From: Microbacterium cremeum
GTDB taxonomy: Bacteria; Actinomycetota; Actinomycetes; Actinomycetales; Microbacteriaceae
Direction: 5' to 3'
Assembly (NCBI RefSeq): GCF_015277855.1
Contig: NZ_CP063812.1
Coordinates: 3,720,001 to 3,784,000, forward strand
Length of the DNA stretch: 64,000 nt
Every line of letters begins with the position of its first letter. Position 1 is the first letter of the stretch. This document shows positions 1-10,400 of the stretch, piece after piece. The translations under genes were made by a program, and so were the position numbers. The notes beneath the pieces were generated by a model. The model had not been told where the DNA came from, did not search any database, and was given only the letters and a program-made list of their open reading frames with translations.

Positions 1-788
1 AGGCGGAACGGGTTCGAGGCGTCGAGCCCCGCAGCGGCGTCGTCGGCCGCAGCGGGATCCTGCAGGCTCAGGGACGCGGCATCCACGTTCGACGCATTCG
101 CGACCGACAACGCGATAGTCGACGCGGCGCCCGGCTGGAACTGCTGCGACGCCGGCTGCCACTGCTTACCGACGGTGACGTCGATCACCCGCGGGATCTC
201 GACCGTCACGGTCGCGGTGTCCGCCACGGAGTCGGCGGTCGTCGCGGTCGCGGCAGCGGTGTTCGGCACCGCCACGCCGTTCGACGGCCACGTGGGCGGC
301 AGGTCCTGCGGCACCTTGAGCGTCAGCGTGACCTGGTACGTGTCACCGGCACGGATGCCGATGCCGCCGCCGTCGAGCGGCTGCTGGAATACGGCATCCA
401 GTGCGCATTCCGCGGTGACCGTCGCGTCACACCCGACGAGCTCGAGCGTCGCGGGCTGCGACGTGGGGCGAACACCGGCGCCGAGGATCTCGAACCCCGC
501 GAACGCCGGCGGGATCTCGTCGGCCAGCTGGGCGTCGACGCAGTCGGAGTCGTCGCAGCCGACGGTGATCGTGTAAGTGAATTCGTCGCCGGGCTGATGC
601 GTGGCCTGCTCGACGCCGTCGACGACCTTGCGCACGGTGAGCGCGGCGTCTGCCGCCGCGGCCGGCGGCGCGACCAGGATGGTGGCGAACAGGCTCAGGA
701 TTGCGGTGGCGACCGCGATGGTCATGCCGCGCCGGCGGAGGGCTCTGTCGTCGCGCTCGGTGCGGCGAAGAACGGAAGTGCTGGACAT
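1..788 (-). CDS. Secreted DUF11-type surface protein, 5' part only
   Basis: The gene runs off the left edge, leaving about 262 residues. The start ATG at 786-788 has a GAGGA ribosome site six bases upstream. The product opens with an Arg-rich n-region, a hydrophobic stretch (about residues 22-40) and an Ala-rich cleavage region (PPAAAADA). Next come beta-rich segments such as QPGDEFTYTITVGC, typical of the conserved repeat/DUF11 family used as stalks in surface proteins. Cysteines lie close together (GCDDSDC), so disulfides are possible. It resembles the giant repeat protein at 4463-10483, and together they suggest a surface-protein locus. Any C-terminal anchor lies outside the window. Exact function is unknown. 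Confidence 0.7.
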   Translation of the reverse strand, partial: MSSTSVLRRTERDDRALRRRGMTIAVATAILSLFATILVAPPAAAADAALTVRKVVDGVEQATHQPGDEFTYTITVGCDDSDCVDAQLADEIPPAFAGFEILGAGVRPTSQPATLELVGCDATVTAECALDAVFQQPLDGGGIGIRAGDTYQVTLTLKVPQDLPPTWPSNGVAVPNTAAATATTADSVADTATVTVEIPRVIDVTVGKQWQPASQQFQPGAASTIALSVANASNVDAASLSLQDPAAADDAAAGLDASNPFR

Positions 789-1133
789 GCGGGTCCTCTG
801 GATCGGGTGGAGCATGACCCGTCCCCTGACGGGTCATCGACCGAGGGCCGCGACTCGGGGCGTGCCCGCGAGTCGCCCCGCCAGTCGGGTGCCGCGGCGC
901 GTCGGGTGCTCCGCGACCTGGCGGGGACGAGCTCGCGTCCTCGGGTCGGGCCTGCACAGGGCGAACCGCAGGTACGTCGGATGTCCCGTGGACATGTCCC
1001 AGAGATCCCAGTGACCCCAGTGACCGTCGTGGAGCACCACGGCCGCGCGAGCCGAAGCCCGCGAAACCGGATGACGTCCCCCCGCGCGTTCCCCCCGCGC
1101 ATCGGCGTCACGGTCGCGACGCCGTCTTCCTTT
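789..1133. other. Intergenic region (345 bp) with hairpin and palindrome
   Basis: No convincing gene is seen here. It holds a perfect 10-bp stem with a four-base loop (814-837, arms ATGACCCGTC and GACGGGTCAT), which lies in the likely 5' leader of the surface-protein gene about 26 bases before its ATG. A 10-bp palindrome GGACATGTCC lies at 990-999, and the words CCCAGTGACC and CCAGTGACC are repeated near 1007-1024. These may be operator or leader elements for the surface gene. That role is inferred from position only. Confidence 0.4.
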
Positions 1134-1751
1134 CTAGCCCTGTCTTCGCGAGTTCGGCGAAACCTCACCCGCCGCTTCACCCCGCCCTTCACCCCGTGGG
1201 CTCGGCGTGCCCCGGCGGACGACTCCGGCGCGCGACAGCATCGCGGTGAACGCCAGCGCAGCAGCGGCGGCGGCGACCTCGCCGAGGAGGCGACCCACCA
1301 GCGTCGCGATCAGGATCGGCGCGCTGAGGTGCTCGCTCGAGAAGACGGGGAGCGAGACGACGAACAGCGCGACGCCCGCCACGGCTGCGGCGAGGAGCAC
1401 GCGCCACCACTGGGGGCGGCGCCGCGTGCGCCACGGCATCAGCGCGTCGAACACGACCGCGGCGGTGACCATGGGCACCGCCGCAAGCGGGCCGACGGGG
1501 GACACTGCCGCCGTGAGGAGACCCGTGATCACCGCGGTGACGATCGCCGTGCCCGCCACCGCCGTGACGAGCCGAGCCAGAAACGGCATGAGGCTGTGGA
1601 CGCCGGCGATCAGGGCATATGCCGGGGGCGCGGTCACGACGAGCATGGTGGTCAGGGGCACGACCGCGAGGAACAGCAGTGTCTGCAGCGCCGCGAACGC
1701 TCCCGCCACCAGGAGCGCGCGCGTCGGCATTCCCCGCCGGCGTTCAGCCAT
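1134..1751 (-). CDS. Multi-pass membrane protein, ECF S-component-like
   Basis: 205 residues with five or six hydrophobic segments separated by short loops. Examples are a first span near residues 12-40, Gly/Ala-rich spans around 60-100 and 120-140, and a last span near 155-175. The charged loop PWRTRRRPQWW lies mid-protein. Size and span pattern resemble substrate-specific S components of energy-coupling-factor transporters, but I see no diagnostic motif, so the substrate is unknown. Its start overlaps the stop of the LuxR-type regulator gene by 8 bp, so the two are translationally coupled and probably co-transcribed. A regulated small-molecule uptake role is only an inference. Confidence 0.5.
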   Translation of the reverse strand: MAERRRGMPTRALLVAGAFAALQTLLFLAVVPLTTMLVVTAPPAYALIAGVHSLMPFLARLVTAVAGTAIVTAVITGLLTAAVSPVGPLAAVPMVTAAVVFDALMPWRTRRRPQWWRVLLAAAVAGVALFVVSLPVFSSEHLSAPILIATLVGRLLGEVAAAAAALAFTAMLSRAGVVRRGTPSPRGEGRGEAAGEVSPNSRRQG

Positions 1752-4278
1752 GATCCGCCAGGAGGTGCCGGGCCGCCGCCGCCGCGACCGCCTCCTCGCG
1801 GCCGGCGACGCCCAGCTTGCGATACACGCTCTTCACCTGCGTCTTGATGGTGTTCGGCGAGACGCCGAGGTCTGTTGCGATCAGCGTCAGCGGCCTGCCC
1901 GAGGCGAGCGCCCGCAGCACGATCTGCTCTCGTTCGGTGAGCGCCGGAGCGCCGATCGACTCGGGGAGGGCCGACTCGACAGGGGGGATCTCGCACGAGT
2001 CCGTCTCGCGCAGGAGCTCCTGCACCGCGCGCGTGTCGGCGGGAGGCAGCAGTGCGAGCGGCAGGCGAAGGCCCCGGTCGCACAGCAGGGCGGCGAGGGT
2101 CTGCGCATCGTGCCGCGCGGCCGCCTCGCCGCCCGTCCGCACCAGCGCCGCCGTGCGCAGCGATGCCGCTGCGGCGCTCTGCCGGACGCTTGTCGGCTGC
2201 GCCCGGGCCTGGCTCAGGATGCGCAGCGTGTCGCGAGGCCGGCCGTCGATGAGGGCGATGCGCGCGCGTTCCACGATCGTCTCGAAACGGTCCTCTGGGG
2301 CGTCCTTCTGCAGGATGGCCCTCGCCGCGTGGGTCTGGCCCTGCGCGAGCAGCAGCAGCGTCCGCGTGCGGCTCAACGCGCGACGCGCGCTCGCGCTGTG
2401 GCCTTCGCGCCCTCGCACCTGGACGAGCGACTCCAGCTGGGTGGCACCCAGAGCCGCCCTCCCCCGGCGCAGCGCCACGAGCGCCTCCACGGTGGCCATG
2501 ACGATCCAGTGTTCGCTCGTCGCGCGGTGTGGCCCGAAGACCGCGATCTGCTCGGCCGCCTTCTCGACGTCGCCCTCCTCCAGCGCGAGGAGAGCCTCGG
2601 CCACGCGATAGAACGTGCCCTGGTAGCCGTCCAGGTACCGGTTACTCCATCTCCCCTCTCGGACGAGCTGGACATAGTGGCGGGCTTCGGGCATGTCGCC
2701 GTCGAGGGCATGGATGCCGGCCAGCATCGACAGGTTCGAGATCCCGTTCTCGGGCTCCCCGACCGCCGCCACGGCGGCGCCGTACGCGAAGCACTCGATC
2801 GCCTGCCGCCGGCTGCCCCCGTAGTACAGCGAGATGCCCAGCTGCGCAGACAGGAGCGGCACCTGCACGGAGTAGGCCTCCTTCTCCGCCTCCGGCATGT
2901 CGGCAAGCAGACGCAGGGCGCGCACTGCGACGCTCGCGGCACGCTCGTGCATGCCGAGCACGCGCAGGGCGACGCTCTCGGTGACCCAGATGAACAGGCG
3001 GTCGGAGTCGCTGACGTCGGCGCGCTGAGAGTTCGCCGCCGAGACGGCGAGCCGGAAGAGCTGGAGCCCGCGCAGCCGCCTCACCCGCACCGCGTTGTAG
3101 CAGATGGCCAACAGCATCACGAGGAGCGGCTCGTCGCGCAACTGCGATAGAGGGATCGATCCCAGGATCTCGCGCACCGCGGCGCCGTGATTGAGCAGCT
3201 GATGCCAGGACGACATGACCACCCGGCGTGCCAGCTCCCAATCGTCGCCCTCGACCGCCACTCGCAGCGCCTCGGTGGGCTTGCCGGCGCGCTGCGCGCC
3301 CGCGACGACCACCCGCCGCAGCGCCGGGATCTCGCCGGAGTGGCGGCGCTCGAGCTCGCGCCGCAGAAGCGCGCGAGTGAACGGTGCGAAGCGGAACGCG
3401 CGCCCGCGCTCGCTTGCGGACCACGATCCGAAGCCGTAGCTCTCGGCGTCGTCCAGGTAGTGAACGGCGCGAGGGTCGCCGCTGAGTTCGCGCGCGCCCG
3501 CGTCGTCGACGGTTTCGGCGAGACTGATCCGCACCAGTGCGGAGATCAGCGCGGGATCGTAGCCCGAGCGCGCGACCCGGAGCCGCATGTACTCCTCGAC
3601 GCCCTCGGCTGCGGTCTCTACCAGCGAACCATGGTCCGCCGGGATGCCGCGTCGGGCCATCGCGTGGATGACGGCAGGGAATCCGTTCGTCACGGCGCGG
3701 ATCCTGCGGGCGAGGTCCGCGTCGACGCCCAGGGCACGCTGGATCTCCTCCTCGTCGAACATCAGATCCGGAGGTTCGACCGCCGTCCTGTCGACGAGCA
3801 TCCCGACCGCGTCGCTGTCGAGCACCGTGCGACGGTTCGCGGCCGCGACGACCCTCACGGCCGGGACCGCCGCCACCGTCTCGCACAGGTCGACGAGGGC
3901 ATCCCGTTCGAGCGTCGCGGCATCGTCGACGAAGATCGTGACCGGTTCGCCGAGGTCCGAGAGCCGGTCGCGCACCGCCTGCCAGCCGACATCCGCGACG
4001 CCGGGGTCGCCGGCGTCCGTTCGGCGCGGCAGCCGCCGCAGGATCATGCGCGCGAGGCCGCCGCTATCGGCGCCGGCCGGATCGGCCGTGATCCACAGTG
4101 CACGATCTTCGGTGCGCTGCACCCATTCGCGTAGGACGACCGTCTTGCCCGCGCCGCACGCTCCCCGGACAAGAGTCAGCGGCGCGCCGACCTCCAGATG
4201 CGCGAGCAGCCTCGGCCGCGTGATGACGTCGCCGGGGACGCGCGGCGCGCCGGTATCGAGCCGCTGCAATGACCACAC
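1744..4278 (-). CDS. MalT-like LuxR-family ATPase transcriptional regulator
   Basis: 844 residues. A P-loop (GACGAGKT, about residues 39-46) opens an STAND/AAA-type ATPase domain that includes ITADPAG and the Walker B-like TIFVDDAA. A long helical, TPR-like middle (about 350-750) follows. The C-terminal LuxR helix-turn-helix (about 780-835) starts LTEREQIVLRALASG and contains SPNTIKTQVKSVYRKLGV. This is the architecture of MalT/LAL activators, which use ATP and an inducer to switch on nearby genes. The start is a GTG with AAAGGA about 11 bases upstream, so spacing is poor and a slightly later start is possible. It sits between two large surface-protein genes and is coupled to a membrane-protein gene, so it may control this locus. 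Confidence 0.85.
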   Translation of the reverse strand: MWSLQRLDTGAPRVPGDVITRPRLLAHLEVGAPLTLVRGACGAGKTVVLREWVQRTEDRALWITADPAGADSGGLARMILRRLPRRTDAGDPGVADVGWQAVRDRLSDLGEPVTIFVDDAATLERDALVDLCETVAAVPAVRVVAAANRRTVLDSDAVGMLVDRTAVEPPDLMFDEEEIQRALGVDADLARRIRAVTNGFPAVIHAMARRGIPADHGSLVETAAEGVEEYMRLRVARSGYDPALISALVRISLAETVDDAGARELSGDPRAVHYLDDAESYGFGSWSASERGRAFRFAPFTRALLRRELERRHSGEIPALRRVVVAGAQRAGKPTEALRVAVEGDDWELARRVVMSSWHQLLNHGAAVREILGSIPLSQLRDEPLLVMLLAICYNAVRVRRLRGLQLFRLAVSAANSQRADVSDSDRLFIWVTESVALRVLGMHERAASVAVRALRLLADMPEAEKEAYSVQVPLLSAQLGISLYYGGSRRQAIECFAYGAAVAAVGEPENGISNLSMLAGIHALDGDMPEARHYVQLVREGRWSNRYLDGYQGTFYRVAEALLALEEGDVEKAAEQIAVFGPHRATSEHWIVMATVEALVALRRGRAALGATQLESLVQVRGREGHSASARRALSRTRTLLLLAQGQTHAARAILQKDAPEDRFETIVERARIALIDGRPRDTLRILSQARAQPTSVRQSAAAASLRTAALVRTGGEAAARHDAQTLAALLCDRGLRLPLALLPPADTRAVQELLRETDSCEIPPVESALPESIGAPALTEREQIVLRALASGRPLTLIATDLGVSPNTIKTQVKSVYRKLGVAGREEAVAAAAARHLLADHG

Positions 4279-4408
4279 TTCGATTCGATTCCTTTGTACG
4301 TCCCCCCCAAGGATTCAGTCTGTCAGTTCGCCCAGGCTGGGGTCCGCGTTCCCCCGAAGCGGATCCCGACTGCGCCGACCGATCCGACCCGCTGCGGGGC
4401 CAGAGACG

Positions 4409-4446
4409 ACGCTGTGCCCCGCCCCTGGGGACGCGGGGCACAGCGT
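4409..4446 (-). terminator. Strong hairpin after the giant surface-protein gene
   Basis: A perfect 14-bp stem (arms ACGCTGTGCCCCGC at 4409-4422 and its complement at 4433-4446) with a 10-base loop lies 16 bases beyond the stop of the giant repeat protein. It lacks a U-tract, as is common in high-GC actinobacterial terminators. It should separate that gene from the downstream LuxR-type regulator gene. Confidence 0.6.
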
Positions 4447-4462
4447 GCCGGGCTGAAGGGGC

Positions 4463-7400
4463 TCAGCTCACCGGCCCACGCGACGCTCTGGGGAAGCGCC
4501 GGCGGTGGATCACGAGCGCGAACGCACCCGCGACGAGCAGCATGCCCGCGAAGCCCGCGACGCCCCAGCTGAGGGTGCCGCCGGTGACGGCGAGCGGCGG
4601 CGGCGCGTCGACGCTGTGCTCGGTCGCGCACGCTCCGGCCGGATCGCAGACGGCCCGCTCGTCAGGGCTCGTCACGACGTTCCGCAACTGCGCCGGTCCG
4701 GCAGCCGCGACCGTCACCGAGTAGGTGACCGTCACGCGCTGGCCGATGCCGAGAGCGCCGGTCCACGTGAGCACGTCGCCCACCCGTGCGACGGCACCCG
4801 CGGTCGCGACTGCGTCGCCGTTCCACGTCGCGTCGTCGAGCACGCCGGACAGGTCGTCCGTGACGATCGCGTCGGTGACGACGCCTTCGCCGCGCTGCGT
4901 GATCGTGACCGTGTACGTCACCGTGTCACCGGTGCGCACGGCGGTGCCGGATACCGGATCCGCCGTCTTCGCGTAGACGTACCCGCCCGTCTTGTGCAGG
5001 GTGCGGCACTCCTCGGTGCCGTCGGCCGCGGTCACGCATGAGCCGGCCTCGGAGGGCGAGGTCACGACATTGGCGAGCGTCGTGTCGCCCCCGCCGGTCA
5101 CCGTCACGGAGTAGGTGATCGTCGCGGTTTCCCCCACGCCGAGAGCACCGTTCCAGGTCAGCACCGGCCCGTCGACGACGGCCTCGCCCGTCGTGGCAGC
5201 GACGTCGCCGTTGTACGAGGCGTCATCGAGCACGCCCGACAGATCGTCGACGACGGATGCCGCCACCCCGGCGGGGCCGACCTGCTCCACGGTCACGGTG
5301 TAGGTGATGACGTCCCCTGCCTGCACGTCGCTGTTGTGCACGGGATCGGCCATCTTCGAGTACTCGAACCGGCCCGTCTCGTGCGTGGTGGTGCAGTCGG
5401 GGTTGCCGTCGCCGGCCGGCACGCACTCGCCGTTCTCGCCCGGCGCCACGACGTTCGTGAGCGTCATGTCGCCCGCGCCCGTCACCGTCACGGAGTAGGT
5501 GACCGTCACCGTCGCGCCGACCGCGAGATCACCGGTCCACTCGATGGTCTCGGCATCCGCGTCGAACGACGCCTCGCCCGCACTCGCGACCAGCGCATCG
5601 TCCCAGGTCGCATCGTCCAGCACGGCCGCCAGGTCGTCATCGAACGACGCTGCCGTGACCGCACCAGGACCCCGCTGGGCGACGGTCACCGTGTACGTGA
5701 TGGTCTCGCCCACCGCGACATCGCTGCCCGGCGTCGGGTTCGACGTCTTGGCCACCGTGTAGTCGCCCGTCTGGTGCGTCGTGGTGCAATCCGCTTCCTC
5801 GACACAGCCGTCGCTGGTGACCACGTTGGTCAACGTCATGTCGCCGGCACCGGTCACCGTGACCGAATAGGTCACCGTGACCACGGCATCCACCGCCAGG
5901 TCGCCCGTCCACGAGACCGTCGGCTCGGCGTAGTCGGCCGTGCCTCCCGTCGCGGCGAGATCGTCGTTCCACGTTGCGTCATCCAGCACCGCGGTCAGGT
6001 CGTCGGCGAACGATGCGCCCTCCACCGACGCGGCACCGAACTGGCTGACGGTGACGGTGTACTCGATGGTGTCGCCGATCTGCACGTCGCTTCCCGTCGC
6101 CGGGTCCGAGGTCTTCACCGTCTCGTAGCGGCCGGTCTGGTGTTCGGTTTCACACTCGGCGGCGGTCTCACAGCCGGGCGATTGCACCGTGTTGCCGATC
6201 AGCGTGTCACCGGCAGCGGTCACCGTCACCGAGTACGTCACCGTGGCGACATCACCCGGGCCCAGGTCGCCCGTCCACGAGATCACCCCGTCGACGAACG
6301 TGAACGTGCCCGCCGACGCGACGATGTCGTTGTTGAACGTCGCGTCGTCCAGCACCTCGGTGAGGTCGTCGTTGAAGAACTGAGCCACCACGCTGCCCTC
6401 ACCGGACTGGGTGACGGTGACGGTGTAGGTGATGACATCGCCGATCTGCACATCGCTGCCCGACGCCGGGTCGGACGTCTTCACCGTCGTGTACGAAGCG
6501 GTGTAGTGCTCGGTCTCGCACACCTCCTGCGAAGCACAGCCATCACTGGTGACGACGTTGTGCAGGTGGGTGTCTCCGGCGCCGGTGACGGTCACGGTGT
6601 AGGTGATCGTCACGACCTCGTCGACCGCCAGATCACCCGACCACGACAGCTCCTGCGTGGTCGCATCGAACCCGACCGTCCCGGCGGAGGCGGTCAGCTC
6701 GTCGTTCCAAGTGGCGTCATCCAGCACGTCGCTCAGGTCATCTACCAGAGAGGCACCTTCGTACTCGGCCTCACCCACCTGGGTCACCGTGATGGTGTAG
6801 GCGATGGTCTCGCCCTCGTCGACGTTCGAGCCGTCGACGGGGTCGGACGACTTCACCACGGTGAAGTCGGCGATCGGGTGCTCCACCGGCGGGCAACCGG
6901 CGTCCGGGCATCCGGGGCTGGTCACCCCGTTCTCCAGGAAGTAGCTGCCACCCTCCGCGAGCGCTGCCGAGTCCTTCACCGTCACGGTGTAGGTCACGGT
7001 CGCCACCTCACCGACCGGGACCGTACCGTCCCACGACAGCACGCCGTCCGTGATCGTCGCAGTTCCCACCGAAGCCGTCGGGCCCGCTGTCAGATCAGCG
7101 TCGTCCAACACCGCCGACAGGTCGTCGGTGAACTGCGCCACCGCGGGAACAGTGCCCTCCTGGGTCACCGTCACGGTGTAGGTGACCTCGTCACCCGGGT
7201 TCAGCACCGTCCCCGGAACCGGGTCAGACGACTTCACCGTGGAGTAGTTCACCACCTCGACCCCAGCCGGATCGCAGAGGATCGTCGGCGCCTCGGCGTC
7301 CGGCGGGGTCGCCGCCGTGCCGCAGGCGTTGTTCACGACGCTTCCGCCGCCCGTCATGGTGGCGACGAACTCGTGCACCTGCTGCTCGCCTCGGGCGAGC

Positions 7401-10400
7401 GATGCCACGGTGAAGGATCCCTCCGGGAAGAGGCTGTCGGTGATCTCGAGATCAGTCACCGTGCCCTGTCCGATGTTCTCCACCACGATGCGATACGGCA
7501 CCTCGTCACCGACTCGGTATGTCGGATAGTCGGCGGGCGTGTTCGCGTCGTGCCACACGCCGTCGGAGTCCTGAACGTACTTCTTCAGGTTGACGGCGTA
7601 GCAGTTCGCGATCTCGGTGACCGCAGACGACAGCATGGGAAGCGCCGAGTGCTCGGCCCACGAGCCGGCCGAGTTCACCAGGATCTGGCCCGGCTTGTTG
7701 TCGTCGGCGGCGGGCTCCTGACAGCTGGTGCCGGCAGGCGTGCTGAAGTCGATGCGGATCGTCTGTGTCGCGCCCGGAGCGAGCTCGGGGCCGATGATCC
7801 GGATGGCGGTCGGGTTGTCGACCGCAGTCGTCGACCATCCCACGGTGTTGCCGGCAACCGATCCGGGCGTGCCGCCGTTGGAGGCATCGCGCGGGTCCGA
7901 GCTCAGGGAGGCCAGCGGTGCCGTCGTGAAGTACACCGTCGAACCAGCGGGCGCGACGACGTCGGTCACCGTGTAGGTGCCGTCGATGTCCGTTCCGCGA
8001 CCGTCGCCGACGGCGGGCAGGATGTCGATGGTGTCGGTGAAGTCGCTCGGCTCGGGGTCCTGCGAGTTGATCGTCAGCACCCACGACGAGCTGTCGCCAT
8101 CGAACGACAGCACATTCGCGGCGGCGGACTTCCCGAAGACCGTAGCCGAGGCGCTGGGCACCGTCACCGTCGCGGCGGCCGTGCGGCCCGGCGTGCTCGC
8201 GGGGCGGTTGTCGCCGATCGTATTGATGACCGCGACGTTCGTGAGCCGGGTTCCCGGTGCGATCACGCTGTCGGCCGGGCGCTGCGCCTGGTACCTGATC
8301 GTCTGGAACACGTTCGGGGTGACCCCGGCGAAGTTCCACGTGAGCGTGCGCCCGTCCGGGCTCACGCTCGTCGGGGCGGGCTGGCCCGTGCCCGGCACGT
8401 AGACCATCCCCTGCGGCAGCGTGTCGACGACGTCGAACGTCGCCGGCGGCGGGCTCGTGACGAGGTTCTGCGCCTGAGCGCGGAGCGTGTAGGTCACGGG
8501 GACTCCGGGCTGCGCGGTGGTGTCGGAGACCTCCTTCTCGATCAGTCCCTGGGCGCCCTGCAGACGGTAGACGTCGCGAAAGCCGTTGGTGTTCGGGCCG
8601 TAGGTGCTGCCCGGGATCACGGTTCCACCGCCTATGGTGCTGAGATTGACCCAGTTGTTCAGCGTCGGATACCCCGGGAATGCGGTGGCGACGTTGTACG
8701 GGGCGTTGAACGTTCCGACGGTCCAGCCCTCCCCCGAGGTGGGGGCTGCCGGATCGATGTGCCCGAAGGCGCGGAGGAACGTGTGGGCGGAAGTGTCGAC
8801 GGCCGGGTCCCACGTCATCTTCACAGCAGTCACGCCGGCCGGAAGAGCCATCAGGATGTCGGTGCTGATGCGAGGGTCGGTGAGAGAAGTACCGGGCGCC
8901 GGAGTGGCCTCGATCCACATGGCACTCGGCGCCGCCTGGCCGCAGGTCTCGGTCTTCGTGTCGATCGCCTGGGTGGTGTAGAAGAACCGCGCCGTCTCGT
9001 AGTTCTCATAGCCGTCGAGGCCGCCGCCGTTCCAGCCGCCGCCCTCGAACGAGGTCGGGACGAAGGCCGGGTTCTGGTTCATCGTGCAGAGGCCCGCCAG
9101 CTGCGCCCCACCGGGGCCGCTGTATCCGTTCCAGACGAGGCTGTTCGCCTGGTGGTAGAGCGGGATCGGCCCGACGTTTCCGGCAGCGACCTGCTCGTCC
9201 CAGTTCTCTTCGGTGATCCCGGGTTGCGGCATGACCGCGTCCAGGCTTGTGCCTGGGCTCACCCACAGGTTGTCATCCCACGCCGTCCGCGAGTTCGCCG
9301 GCGATCCGATCCAGTGGTTGCTGAATCCGCCGGGCGGAGTGAGCGTGGCGCTCGAGACGTTGTTCTGTGCGTTGCCGTCAGGCTCTGAGACACCGTCGTC
9401 GAAGACGAACGCGCCGGGCGACGCGGTGAATGTGTACGTGGTGATCGCGGTCACAGCTGCGGGAATGCTGAACTGCACGGTGCCCGAGGCGATGTAGACG
9501 CCGTTGCCGGGGAGCGGCTGACCCATGCTGTCGTTGACCGGCGCGTTGACCAGCGTGTAGTCGAGATCCGAGAGCGAGACGGTGTAGGTGGTGCCGGCAC
9601 CGCTCACGCTGCACGTCGGGAAGTTGGTGCGGTCCGCCCGCTCCGGGTGGGAGAACGGTTGACCCGTAGAACGTGAGGACGCGTCGATCGGCACGCAGCC
9701 TTCCCACGCGAGACCGTTGGTCGCGCCGGCGATGTTCGCGCTGATACTCACCGGGAACGAGTAGCTCGCAGGTCCCGGTCGGCTGCCCGCGTCCAGGATG
9801 AGCGAGTAGTTCATCTGAAGGAAGGGCCGGTTGCCTCCCAGGCGGCTCGCCTTTGTCTGTCCCTGGCCGGTCTGGCCGGGAGCCTGGACGAGCGACAGGT
9901 CCATGCCGTGCACGTACGTGATCGGCAGCGGACCGGGGTCGGCCGGGCCGGCTTCGGCGACCGCGGAATCCGACGTCGCCGTGCCCACGACGGTCAGGTC
10001 GCCGCCTTCCGTGGACGTGGCACGGACCGGGGCCTGGATGACCGAGGCGGTGCCTTCGGTGATCGTGCCGAAGTTGCACAGCAGGGTCGTGCCATCCTCC
10101 GAGATCGCGGAGGCAGGGGTGACATCCGTGGTCTTGCAGACCTGCGGGATGCTGGTGAAAGCGCCGTTGCCCACGGTGAGCGTGGCGCGCACGTTCTCCA
10201 CCGGCTCGTTCGAGTACGGGTCCTCGGCGTCGTTGGTGTTCACGTGGAACTCGGCGGTCACCGGCTGTCCGAACGGCGCCTCGGTCGGCGTCGGATCGCC
10301 GGCCCAGTTGGCGGTGATCTCATGCACCGACAGCGGCGCGGCCTGAGCGGCAGCTGTCGGCAGAAGCGACAGGATCAGGGCGGCGACTCCGGCGAATGCC

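Noticed and set aside
4640..7245. Regular repeats as a mobile or noncoding array
   Set aside because: The ~370-bp repeats are in frame and encode protein modules of a surface stalk.
5336..9388. 1350-residue open frame on the plus strand
   Set aside because: It is antisense to the giant repeat protein, is Arg/Gly/His-rich with no signal or domain, and reflects high GC at codon position 3. The same applies to long frames at 19246-21432, 20801-23458, 51815-54331 and 59962-61740.
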